DNA of 64,000 nt from Streptococcus oralis (GTDB lineage Bacteria > Bacillota > Bacilli > Lactobacillales > Streptococcaceae). Position numbers and translations under genes: made by a program. Under the pieces are notes generated by a model. That model saw only the letters and a list, made by a program, of their open reading frames with translations, was not told the DNA's origin and made no database searches. Below, piece by piece: positions 22,163-31,517 of this stretch. The DNA is taken from the NCBI RefSeq assembly GCF_003943415.1, contig NZ_RJPK01000004.1:124001-188000 (forward strand), read 5' to 3'. Within the stretch, counting starts at the first letter, position 1. Every line of letters starts with the position of its first letter.

Positions 22163-22829
22163 CCAAAATCTCCCTGATTTTTTTCATGTTTGATAGAGAA
22201 ATCTGACCGGGGGCACTCGCTTCATCTAGACTAGCAAATGACCAACTCGAACCCGTCACATCTGAAGTAATGCGTGATACCTTGCCCATTTTCCCCATGG
22301 AAATGGTCACGTACTCTTGTTCAGGATTGAGTGTTTTAAATCCTCGTGTGTAGTTCATCAGGTCTAAAACATCCTGCTCCGTATGGGCCATAACTGATAC
22401 CTTGACCACTTTCGGAGAGAGACTGGTCAACTCAGACAAAATCTCCATCATGTTTTCAGGTGTCTCTTGGAAATTATGGTAACTCAAAACGAGATTTGGA
22501 AAATCCAACATCTCCTCAAAAACGTCCTTGTAGCTGAAGTACTCAAAATCTACATAATCCGGTTGATAGAGCTGGGTAACTTCCTTGATGATTTGAACAT
22601 ACTCTTCAGAAGACAGTTCGATTTCTCCTCCCTCTGTGCGAGTCCGAAGGGTAAAGACAAGTTCACGTCCTGCGAATTTCTCAAAGATAGCGGGTGCTAC
22701 CTGTAAAATAGCGTCCTTGGCAAGAAAGTCCGCACGCCACTCAATGATATCGGCATCTTCATACCGTGTGGCATCCAGCTCTTGCGCTTCTTCTAAACTT
22801 CTTGGCATCACTGAAACGATTAATTTCAT
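22152..22829 (-). CDS. aroD: 3-dehydroquinate dehydratase, type I
   Basis: Dehydrates dehydroquinate by a Schiff-base mechanism. 225 residues: N-terminal beta strand [17 protein letters not shown] near residue 30, YHNF near 118 and the Schiff-base lysine in [10 protein letters not shown]. Start overlaps the upstream methyltransferase stop by 4 bases. Confidence 0.93.
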   Translation of the reverse strand: MKLIVSVMPRSLEEAQELDATRYEDADIIEWRADFLAKDAILQVAPAIFEKFAGRELVFTLRTRTEGGEIELSSEEYVQIIKEVTQLYQPDYVDFEYFSYKDVFEEMLDFPNLVLSYHNFQETPENMMEILSELTSLSPKVVKVSVMAHTEQDVLDLMNYTRGFKTLNPEQEYVTISMGKMGKVSRITSDVTGSSWSFASLDEASAPGQISLSNMKKIREILDEA

Positions 22830-23989
22830 CTACTAACCTTCATACTAATCACCTTGAGGTAATTACTGCTTTCATCTTTTTTATTATAGGCAAAGTCTGC
22901 TGGAAGTCCGTATTTATTCAAGACTTGATACCTTCTTCCTGCAAAACCTTTATCAATTTGTTCTGTAAATTTCTGGCGGGAAACATTGGCAGCATTGGTA
23001 CTAGCAATGATAATGCCTCCCGGATTTAAAATTTCTAGACTCTGGGAAATCAGCTTGTGATAGTCCTTAGCCACAGAAAATGTTTGTTTTTTATTGCGAG
23101 CAAAGCTCGGCGGATCCAGGACAATCACATCGTAGGTCAGACCTTTTCGCTTGGCATACTTGAAATATTCAAAGACATCCATAACGATAAAACGATGGTT
23201 TTCTGTGCTGAGTCCATTTGCCTGAAAATGAGCTTCTGACAGCTCTCTGGACCGTTTGGCCAAGTCGACAGAAGTCGTCTCACTTGCACCTCCCATAGCT
23301 GCAGCAACTGAAAAGGCAGCTGTATAGGAAAACATATTGAGCAAGGACTTGCCCATGGCTAAACCGTCAACCAAACTCCCACGAACCTCATGCTGATCTA
23401 AGAAAATCCCTGTCATCAAGCCATCATTCATAAAGACTTGATAGAGCACGCCATTCTCAAGAACAGTAAAGTAGTCTGGCGCTTCCTCACCATAGACATG
23501 AGCAGACTCGTAATCTAGATCTTTAAAACGAATCTTCTCATAAGCCCCCAAGACCTCAGGAAAGACTTCCTTAAAAGCCTTTACAATAACCTTACGAATC
23601 TGGTAAACATAGGAGTTATACCAAGAAAAGACCACATAATCTCCGTAGAGATCAATAGTCAGACCACCAAAACCATCCCCCTCTTGGTTAAAAAGGCGAA
23701 AGGCAGTGGTCAAGTCATCCTGATAATATGGCTTTCTAGCTTCCTTGGCCTTACGAAACAGAATTTCAAAAAAGGCTTGATTGAAACGAACCTTTTCCTT
23801 GCTGACCAACCAACCAATGCCCTTGTTCTGCTGAGAAAGATAGGCACTCCCTAAAAACTTCCCATCTTGACTAAGAACTTCTACTTCCTGATCCGTCAGA
23901 TCAATATCTGTTAAATCACTTGCTTCCAAAAGAACTAGACCCTTAGCTAGCTTTTTTTCAACACGTCTGCTGACCCTAATTCTATTCAT
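22826..23989 (-). CDS. RlmI-like rRNA (cytosine-C5) methyltransferase
   Basis: 387 residues. An N-terminal PUA-like domain ([20 protein letters not shown] onward) is joined to a class I SAM-dependent methyltransferase with [18 protein letters not shown] and the [12 protein letters not shown] catalytic motif, as in RlmI (YccW) of the 23S rRNA m5C family. It is the first gene of the shikimate operon, overlapping aroD by 4 bases. There is no Shine-Dalgarno sequence before this ATG; the -10 box is only 7 bases away, so the mRNA is probably leaderless. The frame stays open upstream to a TTG, but that codon lies within the promoter. Confidence 0.85.
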   Translation of the reverse strand: MNRIRVSRRVEKKLAKGLVLLEASDLTDIDLTDQEVEVLSQDGKFLGSAYLSQQNKGIGWLVSKEKVRFNQAFFEILFRKAKEARKPYYQDDLTTAFRLFNQEGDGFGGLTIDLYGDYVVFSWYNSYVYQIRKVIVKAFKEVFPEVLGAYEKIRFKDLDYESAHVYGEEAPDYFTVLENGVLYQVFMNDGLMTGIFLDQHEVRGSLVDGLAMGKSLLNMFSYTAAFSVAAAMGGASETTSVDLAKRSRELSEAHFQANGLSTENHRFIVMDVFEYFKYAKRKGLTYDVIVLDPPSFARNKKQTFSVAKDYHKLISQSLEILNPGGIIIASTNAANVSRQKFTEQIDKGFAGRRYQVLNKYGLPADFAYNKKDESSNYLKVISMKVSR

Positions 23990-23996
23990 AGCTACT

Positions 23997-24025
23997 ATTA
24001 TAGCAAATTTTATGACAATTCTCAA
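23997..24025 (-). promoter_or_regulatory. Promoter of the RlmI-aroD-aroE-aroB-aroC-tyrA operon
   Basis: TTGAGA (24020-24025) and TATAAT (23997-24002) on the minus strand, spacer exactly 17. The -10 ends 7 bases before the ATG at 23989, so transcription should start at or next to the first codon. Confidence 0.85.
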
Positions 24026-24188
24026 AAAAGAAACCGTTTAACCATCTATACTTTAGTTTATTAAGTGTCATTTTTGTTAAAATAAGTTTACTCAATTTAT
24101 TTTTTCTCCTAAACATTATTTCTCTAGCAATGGGAAGGAAATAGTGTCTTTAAAAATAGACAATTTCAGAAATGAGTATAGAATCTTG

Positions 24189-24226
24189 CGCAAACGTTTG
24201 CGTAGTTCTGGACTTTATGGTAGAAT
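24189..24226 (+). promoter_or_regulatory. Amylase promoter overlapped by a LacI-family operator
   Basis: A perfect 14-base palindrome CGCAAACGTTTGCG (24189-24202) overlaps the -35 region (TTGCGT, 24198-24203). After a 17-base spacer ending in TGG comes TAGAAT (24221-24226). The palindrome matches operators of LacI-family repressors: it has the core of a CcpA cre site and resembles the maltose repressor (MalR) operator. Either would place the amylase under sugar control. Confidence 0.8.
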
Positions 24227-24259
24227 AAAACACAACATTGATAAGCAAGAGGAAAAACA

Positions 24260-25708
24260 ATGCAAAATCAGACACTTATGCAATACTTTGAGTGGTATCT
24301 GCCTCATGACGGCCAGCACTGGACGCGTCTGGCTGAAGATGCTCAACACCTAGCAAATCTTGGTATCAGTCATGTCTGGATGCCCCCTGCCTTTAAGGCG
24401 ACCAATGAAAAAGATGTGGGATATGGTGTTTATGATCTTTTTGACCTAGGCGAATTTCACCAAAAAGGTACTGTCCGTACCAAGTATGGTTTTAAGGAAG
24501 ATTATCTCCAAACGATTCAGACACTCAAGGAGCATGGAATCCAACCAATGGCTGACATCGTGCTCAATCACAAGGCTGCAGCAGATCATATGGAAGCCTT
24601 TCAGGTTATTGAAGTGGATCCTGAGGATCGTACCGTTCAACTAAGCGAGCCCTTTACTATCAATGGCTGGACTCACTTTACTTTCGATGGTCGCCAAGAT
24701 ACCTACAATGACTTCCACTGGCACTGGTACCACTTCACAGGTACAGACTACGATGCCAAACGCCGTAAGTCTGGCATTTACCTGATCCAAGGAGATAATA
24801 AAGGTTGGGCAAATGAGGAATTGGTCGATAACGAAAACGGTAACTACGACTATCTCATGTACGCTGACCTGGACTTTAAGCACCCTGAAGTCATCCAGAA
24901 CATCTATGACTGGGCTGACTGGTTCATGGAAACAACTGGTGTAGCTGGTTTCCGTTTGGATGCCGTCAAACACATCGACTCTTTCTTTATGCGCAATTTC
25001 ATCCGTGATATGAAGGAAAAATATGGTCAAGATTTCTATGTTTTTGGTGAATTTTGGAATCCAGATAAAGAAGCCAACCTAGACTATCTCGAAAAAACAG
25101 AGGAACGTTTTGACCTTGTCGATGTTCGTCTCCACCAGAATCTCTTTGAAGCCAGTCAAGCTGGAGCAAGCTACGACCTTCGTACTATCTTTACTGATAG
25201 CTTGGTGGAACTCAAGCCTGACAAGGCTGTCACTTTCGTTGACAACCATGATACTCAACGAGGACAGGCCCTTGAGTCTACTGTTGAAGAATGGTTCAAG
25301 CCAGCAGCCTATGCCCTCATTCTGTTACGTCAAGATGGGCTTCCATGTGTCTTTTACGGAGACTACTATGGAATTTCAGGAAAATACGCCCAAGAAGATT
25401 TCAAAGAAGTCCTTGACCGTCTCCTAACCATCCGAAAAGACAGGGCTTATGGAGAGCAAACAGACTACTTTGACGATGCCAATTGTATCGGATGGGTTCG
25501 TTCAAGCGCTGAAAATCAATCCCCAATCGCAGTCTTGATTTCAAATGATCAAGAAAACAGCAAGTCTATGTTTGTTGGTCAAGAATGGGCTGCCCAGACC
25601 TTTGTTGACCTCCTTGAAAATCACCCAGCACAAGTTATGATCAATGCTGAAGGTTATGGAGAATTTCCAGTAGCAGCGGGTTCAGTCAGTGTCTGGGCAG
25701 CAAAATAA
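24260..25708 (+). CDS. Cytoplasmic alpha-amylase (GH13)
   Basis: Cleaves alpha-1,4 linkages of maltodextrins or glycogen-like glucans inside the cell. 482 residues, no signal peptide. The GH13 regions are intact: DIVLNH (99-104), GFRLDAVKH with nucleophile Asp233, FGEFW with acid/base Glu264, and FVDNHD with Asp331. Overall it resembles the intracellular AmyS-like subfamily. AGAGGA precedes the ATG. Single gene with its own operator-controlled promoter and terminator, divergent from the shikimate operon. Confidence 0.93.
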   Translation: MQNQTLMQYFEWYLPHDGQHWTRLAEDAQHLANLGISHVWMPPAFKATNEKDVGYGVYDLFDLGEFHQKGTVRTKYGFKEDYLQTIQTLKEHGIQPMADIVLNHKAAADHMEAFQVIEVDPEDRTVQLSEPFTINGWTHFTFDGRQDTYNDFHWHWYHFTGTDYDAKRRKSGIYLIQGDNKGWANEELVDNENGNYDYLMYADLDFKHPEVIQNIYDWADWFMETTGVAGFRLDAVKHIDSFFMRNFIRDMKEKYGQDFYVFGEFWNPDKEANLDYLEKTEERFDLVDVRLHQNLFEASQAGASYDLRTIFTDSLVELKPDKAVTFVDNHDTQRGQALESTVEEWFKPAAYALILLRQDGLPCVFYGDYYGISGKYAQEDFKEVLDRLLTIRKDRAYGEQTDYFDDANCIGWVRSSAENQSPIAVLISNDQENSKSMFVGQEWAAQTFVDLLENHPAQVMINAEGYGEFPVAAGSVSVWAAK

Positions 25709-25721
25709 ACCTATCAGTTAC

Positions 25722-25752
25722 AAGCCAGATCCAACCGGATTTGGCTTTTTTG
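25722..25752 (+). terminator. Terminator of the amylase gene
   Basis: AGCCAGATCC pairs with GGATTTGGCT around AACC, followed by a T-run. 14 bases after the stop codon. Confidence 0.85.
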
Positions 25753-25756
25753 TATT

Positions 25757-25790
25757 CACAAAAAGACCTACCCAAATGGATAGATCTTTA
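25757..25790 (-). terminator. Terminator of alaS
   Basis: On the minus strand AGATCTATCC pairs with GGGTAGGTCT, followed by TTTTT. It adjoins the converging amylase terminator. Confidence 0.8.
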
Positions 25791-25795
25791 TTGTC

Positions 25796-28414
25796 TTACA
25801 ATTTACCTGCTACTGCCTCCAAGAGTTCTTGGATTTTCGCTTGGTTGCTTCCTCCTGCCATGGCCATGTCTGGTTTACCACCACCACGTCCATCGACGAT
25901 TGGAGCCAATTCTTTGACAAGGTTTCCTGCATGTACATCTTTTGACTTGCTAGCTACAAGGACATTTACTTTGTCGCCAATAGCTGCGACTAAGACAAGC
26001 ACGTCAGAGTAGTCTTTTTGTTTCCAGTTATCCGCAAAGGTACGAAGGGCACCTGCGTCTGATACAGAAACTTGACTTGCAATGTAACGGTGTCCGTTGA
26101 CTTCCTTCACATCCTTGAAGACATCGCCTGCGGCGGCGGCTGCTGCTTTTTCTTTCAATTCTGCATTTTCTTTTTGCAATTGACGGAGTTGCTCTTGAAG
26201 ACCTTCGACCTTGTGAGGTACTTCCTTGAGTTGAGGTGCTTTCAAAGTCGCTGCCACTGCTTTAAGAGCGTCTTCTTGTTCACGGTAAGCTTCAAAGGCT
26301 TCCTTACCAGTCACTGCCAAGATACGGCGAGTTCCTGATCCGATCCCTTCTTCTTTGACAATCTTGAAGAGGCCAATTTCAGAAGTGTTGCCAACGTGGG
26401 TACCACCACAGAGTTCCACAGAGTAATCACCGATGGTGACAACACGGACTTCCTTGCCATATTTCTCACCAAAGAGGGCCATAGCTCCCATTTCTTTAGC
26501 AGTGTCAATATCTGTCTCAACAGTTTCTACTGCGATTGCTTCCCAAATTTTCTCATTGACTTGTTGTTCAATGGCGCGCAATTCTTCAGAAGTCACTGCT
26601 TGGAAGTGTGTGAAGTCAAAGCGAAGGAATTCGACCTCATTAAGTGAACCTGCTTGAGTTGCGTGGCTACCAAGGATATTGTGAAGAGCCGCATGGAGCA
26701 AGTGAGTCGCTGTGTGGTTTTTCATGACACGAAGGCGACGGTCTGTATCGATTGCCAAAGTATATTCTGCATTCAAAGCCAGCGGTGCAAGAACTTCAAC
26801 TGTATGAAGTGGTTGTCCATTTGGAGCTTTTTGAACATCTGTCACAGTAGCCACGACATTTCCAGCAGCGTCCAAGATTTGTCCATGGTCAGCTACCTGT
26901 CCACCCATCTCAGCGTAGAATGGAGTCTCCGCAAAGATGAGAGAGGCAGTTCCTTCAGAAACAGCTTCTACTTCTGCATTGTCCGATATGATAGCCACCA
27001 ATTTAGAAGACAATTGTGATGCTTCATAGTTAAAGATGCTCTCAACAGTGATATTTTGGAGGGTTTCATTTTGCATACCCATTGAGCCACCTTTAACAGC
27101 TGACGCACGCGCGCGTTCTTGCTGTTCTTTCATGGCTGCTTCAAAGCCTTCACGGTCTACAGTCATCCCAGCTTCTTCAGCGATTTCTTCTGTCAATTCC
27201 ACTGGGAATCCATAGGTGTCATAAAGCTTGAATACATCTGAACCTGCAATCACTGATTGACCTTTTTCTTTCAAGTCTGCTACGATACCTTGGGCAAAGT
27301 GTTGACCTGAGTGAAGGGTTCGAGCGAATGACTCTTCCTCGCTCTTAACGATTTTCTCGATAAAGTCACGTTTCTCAAGTACTTCTGGGTAGTAGCTTTC
27401 CATGATTTTTCCAACAGTTGGAACGAGTTTGTAAAGGAAAGGTTCGTTGATTCCCAATTTTTGACCATGCATAGAAGCACGACGGAGGAGACGACGAAGG
27501 ACATAACCACGGCCTTCATTTCCTGGAAGGGCACCATCACCAATGGCAAATGAAAGAGAACGGATGTGGTCCGCAATGACCTTGAAGCTCATATTATCGC
27601 CATCTTGGTCATAAACCTTGCCAGACAACTTCTCAACTTCACGAATAATCGGCATGAAGAGGTCTGTTTCAAAGTTTGTCTTAGCACCTTGGATAACGGC
27701 TACCAAACGCTCTAAACCAGCGCCCGTATCAATGTTCTTGTGTGGCAATTCCTTGTATTCGCTACGAGGAACAGCAGGATCCGCGTTAAATTGTGATAAA
27801 ACAATGTTCCAGATTTCGATATAACGGTCGTTTTCGATATCTTCTGCAAGCAGACGAAGACCAATATTTTCTGGGTCAAAAGCTTCCCCACGGTCAAAGA
27901 AGATCTCAGTATCAGGTCCAGAAGGTCCCGCACCGATTTCCCAGAAGTTGTCCTCGATTGGGATCAAGTGACTTGGGTCTACTCCTACTTCAATCCAGCG
28001 GTTGTATGAATCTTTATCATCTGGATAGTAGGTCATGTAGAGTTTTTCAGCAGGAAAATCAAACCATTCTGGGCTTGTCAAAAGCTCATAAGCCCAAGTG
28101 ATAGCTTCATCACGGAAGTAATCCCCGATAGAGAAGTTCCCCAACATTTCAAACATAGTATGGTGACGCGCAGTCTTCCCTACGTTTTCGATATCGTTAG
28201 TACGGATCGCTTTTTGCGCATTGGTAATACGTGGATTTTCAGGGATAATAGTCCCGTCAAAGTATTTCTTAAGGGTTGCTACCCCAGAGTTAATCCACAA
28301 AAGAGTTGGGTCATTTACAGGAACCAAGCTGACTGATGGTTCTACAGAGTGGCCTTTGCTTGCCCAGAAATCAAGCCACATTTGGCGAACTTGAGCACTA
28401 GATAGTTGTTTCAT
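25796..28414 (-). CDS. alaS: Alanyl-tRNA synthetase
   Basis: Charges tRNA-Ala. 872 residues in the normal domain order: class II catalytic core with [18 protein letters not shown] near residue 85, the editing domain with [12 protein letters not shown] near 567, the zinc-binding CGGTH near 670, a coiled-coil ([18 protein letters not shown]) and the C-terminal DHHA1 region with [14 protein letters not shown]. It lies 21 bases after a LOR-family gene, and both are expected to be controlled by the T-box leader upstream of that gene. Confidence 0.96.
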   Translation of the reverse strand: MKQLSSAQVRQMWLDFWASKGHSVEPSVSLVPVNDPTLLWINSGVATLKKYFDGTIIPENPRITNAQKAIRTNDIENVGKTARHHTMFEMLGNFSIGDYFRDEAITWAYELLTSPEWFDFPAEKLYMTYYPDDKDSYNRWIEVGVDPSHLIPIEDNFWEIGAGPSGPDTEIFFDRGEAFDPENIGLRLLAEDIENDRYIEIWNIVLSQFNADPAVPRSEYKELPHKNIDTGAGLERLVAVIQGAKTNFETDLFMPIIREVEKLSGKVYDQDGDNMSFKVIADHIRSLSFAIGDGALPGNEGRGYVLRRLLRRASMHGQKLGINEPFLYKLVPTVGKIMESYYPEVLEKRDFIEKIVKSEEESFARTLHSGQHFAQGIVADLKEKGQSVIAGSDVFKLYDTYGFPVELTEEIAEEAGMTVDREGFEAAMKEQQERARASAVKGGSMGMQNETLQNITVESIFNYEASQLSSKLVAIISDNAEVEAVSEGTASLIFAETPFYAEMGGQVADHGQILDAAGNVVATVTDVQKAPNGQPLHTVEVLAPLALNAEYTLAIDTDRRLRVMKNHTATHLLHAALHNILGSHATQAGSLNEVEFLRFDFTHFQAVTSEELRAIEQQVNEKIWEAIAVETVETDIDTAKEMGAMALFGEKYGKEVRVVTIGDYSVELCGGTHVGNTSEIGLFKIVKEEGIGSGTRRILAVTGKEAFEAYREQEDALKAVAATLKAPQLKEVPHKVEGLQEQLRQLQKENAELKEKAAAAAAGDVFKDVKEVNGHRYIASQVSVSDAGALRTFADNWKQKDYSDVLVLVAAIGDKVNVLVASKSKDVHAGNLVKELAPIVDGRGGGKPDMAMAGGSNQAKIQELLEAVAGKL

Positions 28415-28435
28415 AATATCTCCTTGTTTACTTGT

Positions 28436-28921
28436 TTAATTTGATTGGCTTTCCAGCATCTCCACATAGTCAATCGCGACACAGAGGGAAATGACCAGGT
28501 CTGCATAAGAATCTTCATAGACGGTTACGGTGTAGGTTGAGGTCAGATGGAAAATTTCTTTCCGAATCTCGGCGACAAGCTGATCACGATCATCTAGCAA
28601 TTTGAAATTCAAATCCCAGATATTGCCCTCAATACGAAGCCCTAGATCATCAAACTCATACTTATCTCGCCAGAAGGTCAACTTCTTACGAATGACGAAA
28701 TTTGACCCGTCCCGTAGCTGAATGTTAAAGCGAGGAAGCAAGGTGAAAAATTCTTTACTAATCTCACTGACTTGCTCACCATAGGCGTCATAGATGGTAA
28801 AGATTTTAGGAATTTGGAAAAATGATCCCTCCACCTGATAGTTCACTACCCCTCTATCATCCTTGATATCAAAACGTTCACCACCAAGGCGAAATTTTTG
28901 TTTGACATGAAATGTTCTCAT
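28436..28921 (-). CDS. LOR / YxjI family protein (LURP-one-related)
   Basis: 161 residues with the tubby-like beta-barrel pattern of the YxjI/LURP-one-related family: repeated short segments such as GGERFDIKDDRGVVNYQVEG, FFQIPKIFTIYDAYGEQVSEI and WDLNFKLLDDRDQLVAEI. No enzymatic motif. Function in bacteria is unknown. GGAGG is close upstream of the ATG at 28921; a TTG four codons earlier overlaps that site. It is placed between the alanine T-box and alaS, so its expression should follow tRNA-Ala charging. Confidence 0.85.
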   Translation of the reverse strand: MRTFHVKQKFRLGGERFDIKDDRGVVNYQVEGSFFQIPKIFTIYDAYGEQVSEISKEFFTLLPRFNIQLRDGSNFVIRKKLTFWRDKYEFDDLGLRIEGNIWDLNFKLLDDRDQLVAEIRKEIFHLTSTYTVTVYEDSYADLVISLCVAIDYVEMLESQSN

Positions 28922-28934
28922 AAACACCTCCAAA

Positions 28935-29114
28935 AATCAAAAGACAAGCTCACATCACGAAGGGCGAAAAACCGCGGTACCACCTTCATTCAATGAACTT
29001 GTCATTCTCTTATTCTTATGCAATTGTTAGATTGAGTAGCATGACTTCCTAGCTTAGATGGCTCGCAGCACCGCCAATTCTCTGGGCTAAGACAAGTGAA
29101 AATCAATTCTCAAC
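28935..29114 (-). ncRNA. T-box leader (tRNA-Ala) with terminator/antiterminator
   Basis: The T-box sequence AAGGTGGTACCGCG is at 28986-28973 on the minus strand. Upstream, stem I has the GGTGCTGCGAGCC distal-loop type sequence and a likely specifier GCT (alanine) at 29053-29051, followed by the usual A. A long terminator hairpin pairs GACAAG (29003-28998) with CTTGTC (28948-28943), extends inward to GAAGG/CCTTC, and is followed by TTTTGATTTTT. The T-box lies in the inner arm of this hairpin, so antiterminator and terminator are mutually exclusive. Uncharged tRNA-Ala should switch on the LOR gene and alaS. Confidence 0.93.
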
Positions 29115-29120
29115 TTTCTT

Positions 29121-29149
29121 ATTATATCGTTTTTTTGAGTTTGAGTCAA
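29121..29149 (-). promoter_or_regulatory. Promoter of the T-box/alaS unit
   Basis: TTGACT (29144-29149) and TATAAT (29121-29126) on the minus strand, spacer 17. A near-consensus promoter directly before the leader. Confidence 0.9.
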
Positions 29150-29206
29150 CTGGGAAAGATTCTTAACTAATAGTAGTGAGTTAGCTTTCTAAATTAACGT
29201 TTTAAT

Positions 29207-29383
29207 TTATCTAGATCTACTTTGTGATGTTTGATGAGTTTTAGGCTTATAAATTGAAATTTTAACTCGTGTACGTTTCAAATCAACTTCCTCTCCTACT
29301 TTCGGACTTTGATCTACTACAGTCCCCTCCGAGGTACCTTCAGAAGCAGTTGAAACTTCTACTATTTCAATATTTCCTGCTCT
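29207..29383 (-). pseudogene. Remnant of a PASTA-like domain protein
   Basis: The minus strand has a 58-codon open stretch without a start codon. It contains [20 protein letters not shown], then [20 protein letters not shown] and YKPK, and ends in TAA. The pattern (EGTVVxQSPKxGExVDL...[11 protein letters not shown]) is that of a C-terminal PASTA repeat from a StkP-type kinase or similar wall protein. The frame is closed upstream by TAG at 29384-29386, and a short ATG-led piece there lies in another frame. I read this as a decayed gene end. It accounts for part of the 337-base stretch between the alaS promoter and the nuclease gene; the rest is AT-rich with nothing I can name. Confidence 0.5.
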
Positions 29384-29463
29384 CTAACAATTTCTCTATT
29401 TTCATCTCTTCACCATTCCTATTTTATAAGACGATTTCTTTCCCACTGTTCTATTTTCTCCTC

Positions 29464-30288
29464 CTAATTTGCATTATAACCATGCTCCTTTGATTTTAAA
29501 ACTTCTTTCCACCATGATTCACGCCTCAAAACAAAATTATCATCAATCTTACCATTGTAGTTTTCCAATACAGAGTATTGAAAATTTTCTTTAACGTAAT
29601 TTAACCCTTGTTTTTCAACTAAAATCCTAAGTTCTTTATTGCCACCATGTCCATTATCCACATAGGATTGCCAACGTTGTAAAAGCATACCATAGTTTGA
29701 AGTTGCTGAGCCTATATATAATTTACCATTCTGCTTATCCGTAATAAGATAAACAGCTTTTTGATTTTGTAAAGCAGTTATCCAATCTTTTTTTCTCAAA
29801 CGTAAAATCAATTCTAATTCTTTGTAAGATAAAGAAATATTATCATATCCCGGAAATTCTTCTCCTCCAAATGAATCTGATAACAATTGTTCTATCACAA
29901 GTTTTTCCTTACAAGTTGTATACTTTAGAACTGAACCTCTAGATTCTTTTCTGTACCGAATAATTAGACGACCAAAAAGGGCTGAATATTCTTTTAGTTC
30001 AATTCCTTCATAATTTTGTCCTTCAGTAACAAAAAGTTCCTTACTCACTTCTTTTATAGTAGTTAATAACCATTTGTTATTATCAATCTTAATGAAATTT
30101 ATGACAATATCTCCAACATTGAAATATCGCTTATTTGTTCTCCAAAACAAGTTGTAGTTATTAATTATTTCCTCGTCTCTCAAATAGGTCTGAATTGGAT
30201 TTTCACCCGTCCAATTATTAAATTTCACCTTGAATTTTCTTTTATCTTGATCACTTATATTCAAAATATCGTTTAACTTTAGATCCAT
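29464..30288 (-). CDS. GIY-YIG nuclease family protein
   Basis: 274 residues from the chosen ATG. The first 160 or so residues match nothing I recognise; a helical stretch (NISLSYKELELILRLRKKDW) leads to a C-terminal GIY-YIG domain: AVYLITDKQNGKLYIGSATS, an Arg-Trp about 14 residues on (QRWQSYV), the catalytic-type Glu in RRESWWKEVL, and a final GYNAN. The arrangement resembles stand-alone restriction-like or mobile GIY-YIG nucleases. No methylase is adjacent. The gene is visibly more AT-rich than its neighbours, suggesting transfer. An ATG six codons upstream has no ribosome binding site; GAAAGAG precedes the ATG at 30288. Confidence 0.75.
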   Translation of the reverse strand: MDLKLNDILNISDQDKRKFKVKFNNWTGENPIQTYLRDEEIINNYNLFWRTNKRYFNVGDIVINFIKIDNNKWLLTTIKEVSKELFVTEGQNYEGIELKEYSALFGRLIIRYRKESRGSVLKYTTCKEKLVIEQLLSDSFGGEEFPGYDNISLSYKELELILRLRKKDWITALQNQKAVYLITDKQNGKLYIGSATSNYGMLLQRWQSYVDNGHGGNKELRILVEKQGLNYVKENFQYSVLENYNGKIDDNFVLRRESWWKEVLKSKEHGYNAN

Positions 30289-30339
30289 GACAAACTCTTT
30301 CCCCATAATATTTGCTTAATTTTACACCCCTCATATATT

Positions 30340-30368
30340 ATTATACAAAAAGGTGTGGTTAGGCGCAA
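30340..30368 (-). promoter_or_regulatory. Promoter of the GIY-YIG gene
   Basis: TTGCGC (30363-30368) and TATAAT (30340-30345) on the minus strand with a 17-base spacer, about 50 bases before the chosen start. Confidence 0.7.
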
Positions 30369-30401
30369 ACTTTTATAAGTTTGATTTATTAATTTCATCA
30401 T

Positions 30402-30436
30402 AAAAAACGAAGCAGCTTGACTGATTCGTTTTCTTT
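30402..30436 (-). terminator. Terminator of murB-potABCD
   Basis: On the minus strand ACGAATCAG pairs with CTGCTTCGT (one mismatch) around TCAAG, followed by six T. 11 bases after the potD stop. Confidence 0.85.
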
Positions 30437-30446
30437 GTATCTACTC

Positions 30447-31517
30447 CTACTTCCGATACATTTTAAACTGTAGGAAGAGGTCGCTATATTTGCCTGTCCA
30501 TTTATGGTCAAATTTCTCATAAACTTCTAGGTTTTTCATGGTATCAGCGTCTGGATAGAAGGACTTGTCTTCTTTGGTCTCCTCTGGGAGCAGTTCCTTA
30601 GCCGTGTTATTTGGTGTTGCATAGCCGACATATTCCGCATTTTTAAGGGCATTTTCGGGTTTCAACATAAAGTTGATAAAGGCATAGGCGGCATCTTGGT
30701 TTTTCACGGTTTTTGGAATGACCATGTTATCAAACCAGAGATTGCTAGCCTCAGTAGGCACAACATATTTGAGGTTAGGATTTTTCTCCAACATCTGGCT
30801 GGCTTCCCCAGAGAAGGTCACGCCGATAGCAGCATTATTCTGAATCATGTAGCCCTTCATCTCGTCAGCAACGATAGCCTTAATATTTGGAGTCAGTTTA
30901 TATAGTTTGTCTACTGTCTCTTCCAACTGCTGAGGATCCTTTGAGTTGAGACTGTAGCCCAGCGAGTTAAGCCCGAGTCCCAGCACCTCACGCGCCCCAT
31001 CAAAGAGCATAATGGAATCCTTATACTCTGGCTTCCAGAGATCATCCCAATGCTCAGGAGCCTCATCTACCATGGTTTCGTTGTAGACAATTCCCAAGGT
31101 ACCCCAGAAATAAGGAATGGAGAATTTATTGCCTGGGTCAAAAGACTGGTCGAGGAACTCTGGTCCGATATTTTCGATTCCTTCAATTTTTGAATAATCA
31201 AGAGGAACCAAAAGGTCTTCATCCTTCATCTTGTTGATCATGTATTCACTCGGTATGGCGATATCGTAGGTTGTTCCACCCTGCTTGATTTTCGTGTACA
31301 TGGCTTCGTTAGAGTCAAAGGTCTCGTACTGAACTTGGATTCCCGTTTCTTCTGTAAATTTCTCCAAGAGTTCGGGATCAATGTAGTCTCCCCAGTTGTA
31401 AATAACCAGTTTTTGACTATCTCGACTGTTGATTTTACTATCTAGATGGTGGGCAATCCCCCACAAGACAAGGATAATCGCCGCAATTCCTGCTAAAAAT
31501 GAATAGAGTTTTTTCAT
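30447..31517 (-). CDS. potD: Spermidine/putrescine-binding protein
   Basis: Extracytoplasmic binding protein of the polyamine importer. 356 residues: an N-terminal hydrophobic segment without a lipobox cysteine (so a membrane anchor or uncleaved signal), then the type II binding fold with LVIYNWGDYIDPELLEKFTEETGIQVQYE-type start, PSEYMINKM and YGYATPNN-like polyamine site residues (W39, D-rich loops). Start overlaps the potC stop by 4 bases. Confidence 0.93.
   Translation of the reverse strand: MKKLYSFLAGIAAIILVLWGIAHHLDSKINSRDSQKLVIYNWGDYIDPELLEKFTEETGIQVQYETFDSNEAMYTKIKQGGTTYDIAIPSEYMINKMKDEDLLVPLDYSKIEGIENIGPEFLDQSFDPGNKFSIPYFWGTLGIVYNETMVDEAPEHWDDLWKPEYKDSIMLFDGAREVLGLGLNSLGYSLNSKDPQQLEETVDKLYKLTPNIKAIVADEMKGYMIQNNAAIGVTFSGEASQMLEKNPNLKYVVPTEASNLWFDNMVIPKTVKNQDAAYAFINFMLKPENALKNAEYVGYATPNNTAKELLPEETKEDKSFYPDADTMKNLEVYEKFDHKWTGKYSDLFLQFKMYRK

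Noticed and set aside
24144..24353. 69-codon plus-strand ORF before the amylase gene
   Set aside because: It spans the amylase promoter and operator and overlaps the amylase start in another frame.
29269..29493. 74-codon plus-strand ORF rich in Leu and Phe
   Set aside because: It is AT-rich antisense of the PASTA remnant and the end of the nuclease gene, with no ribosome site or family likeness.
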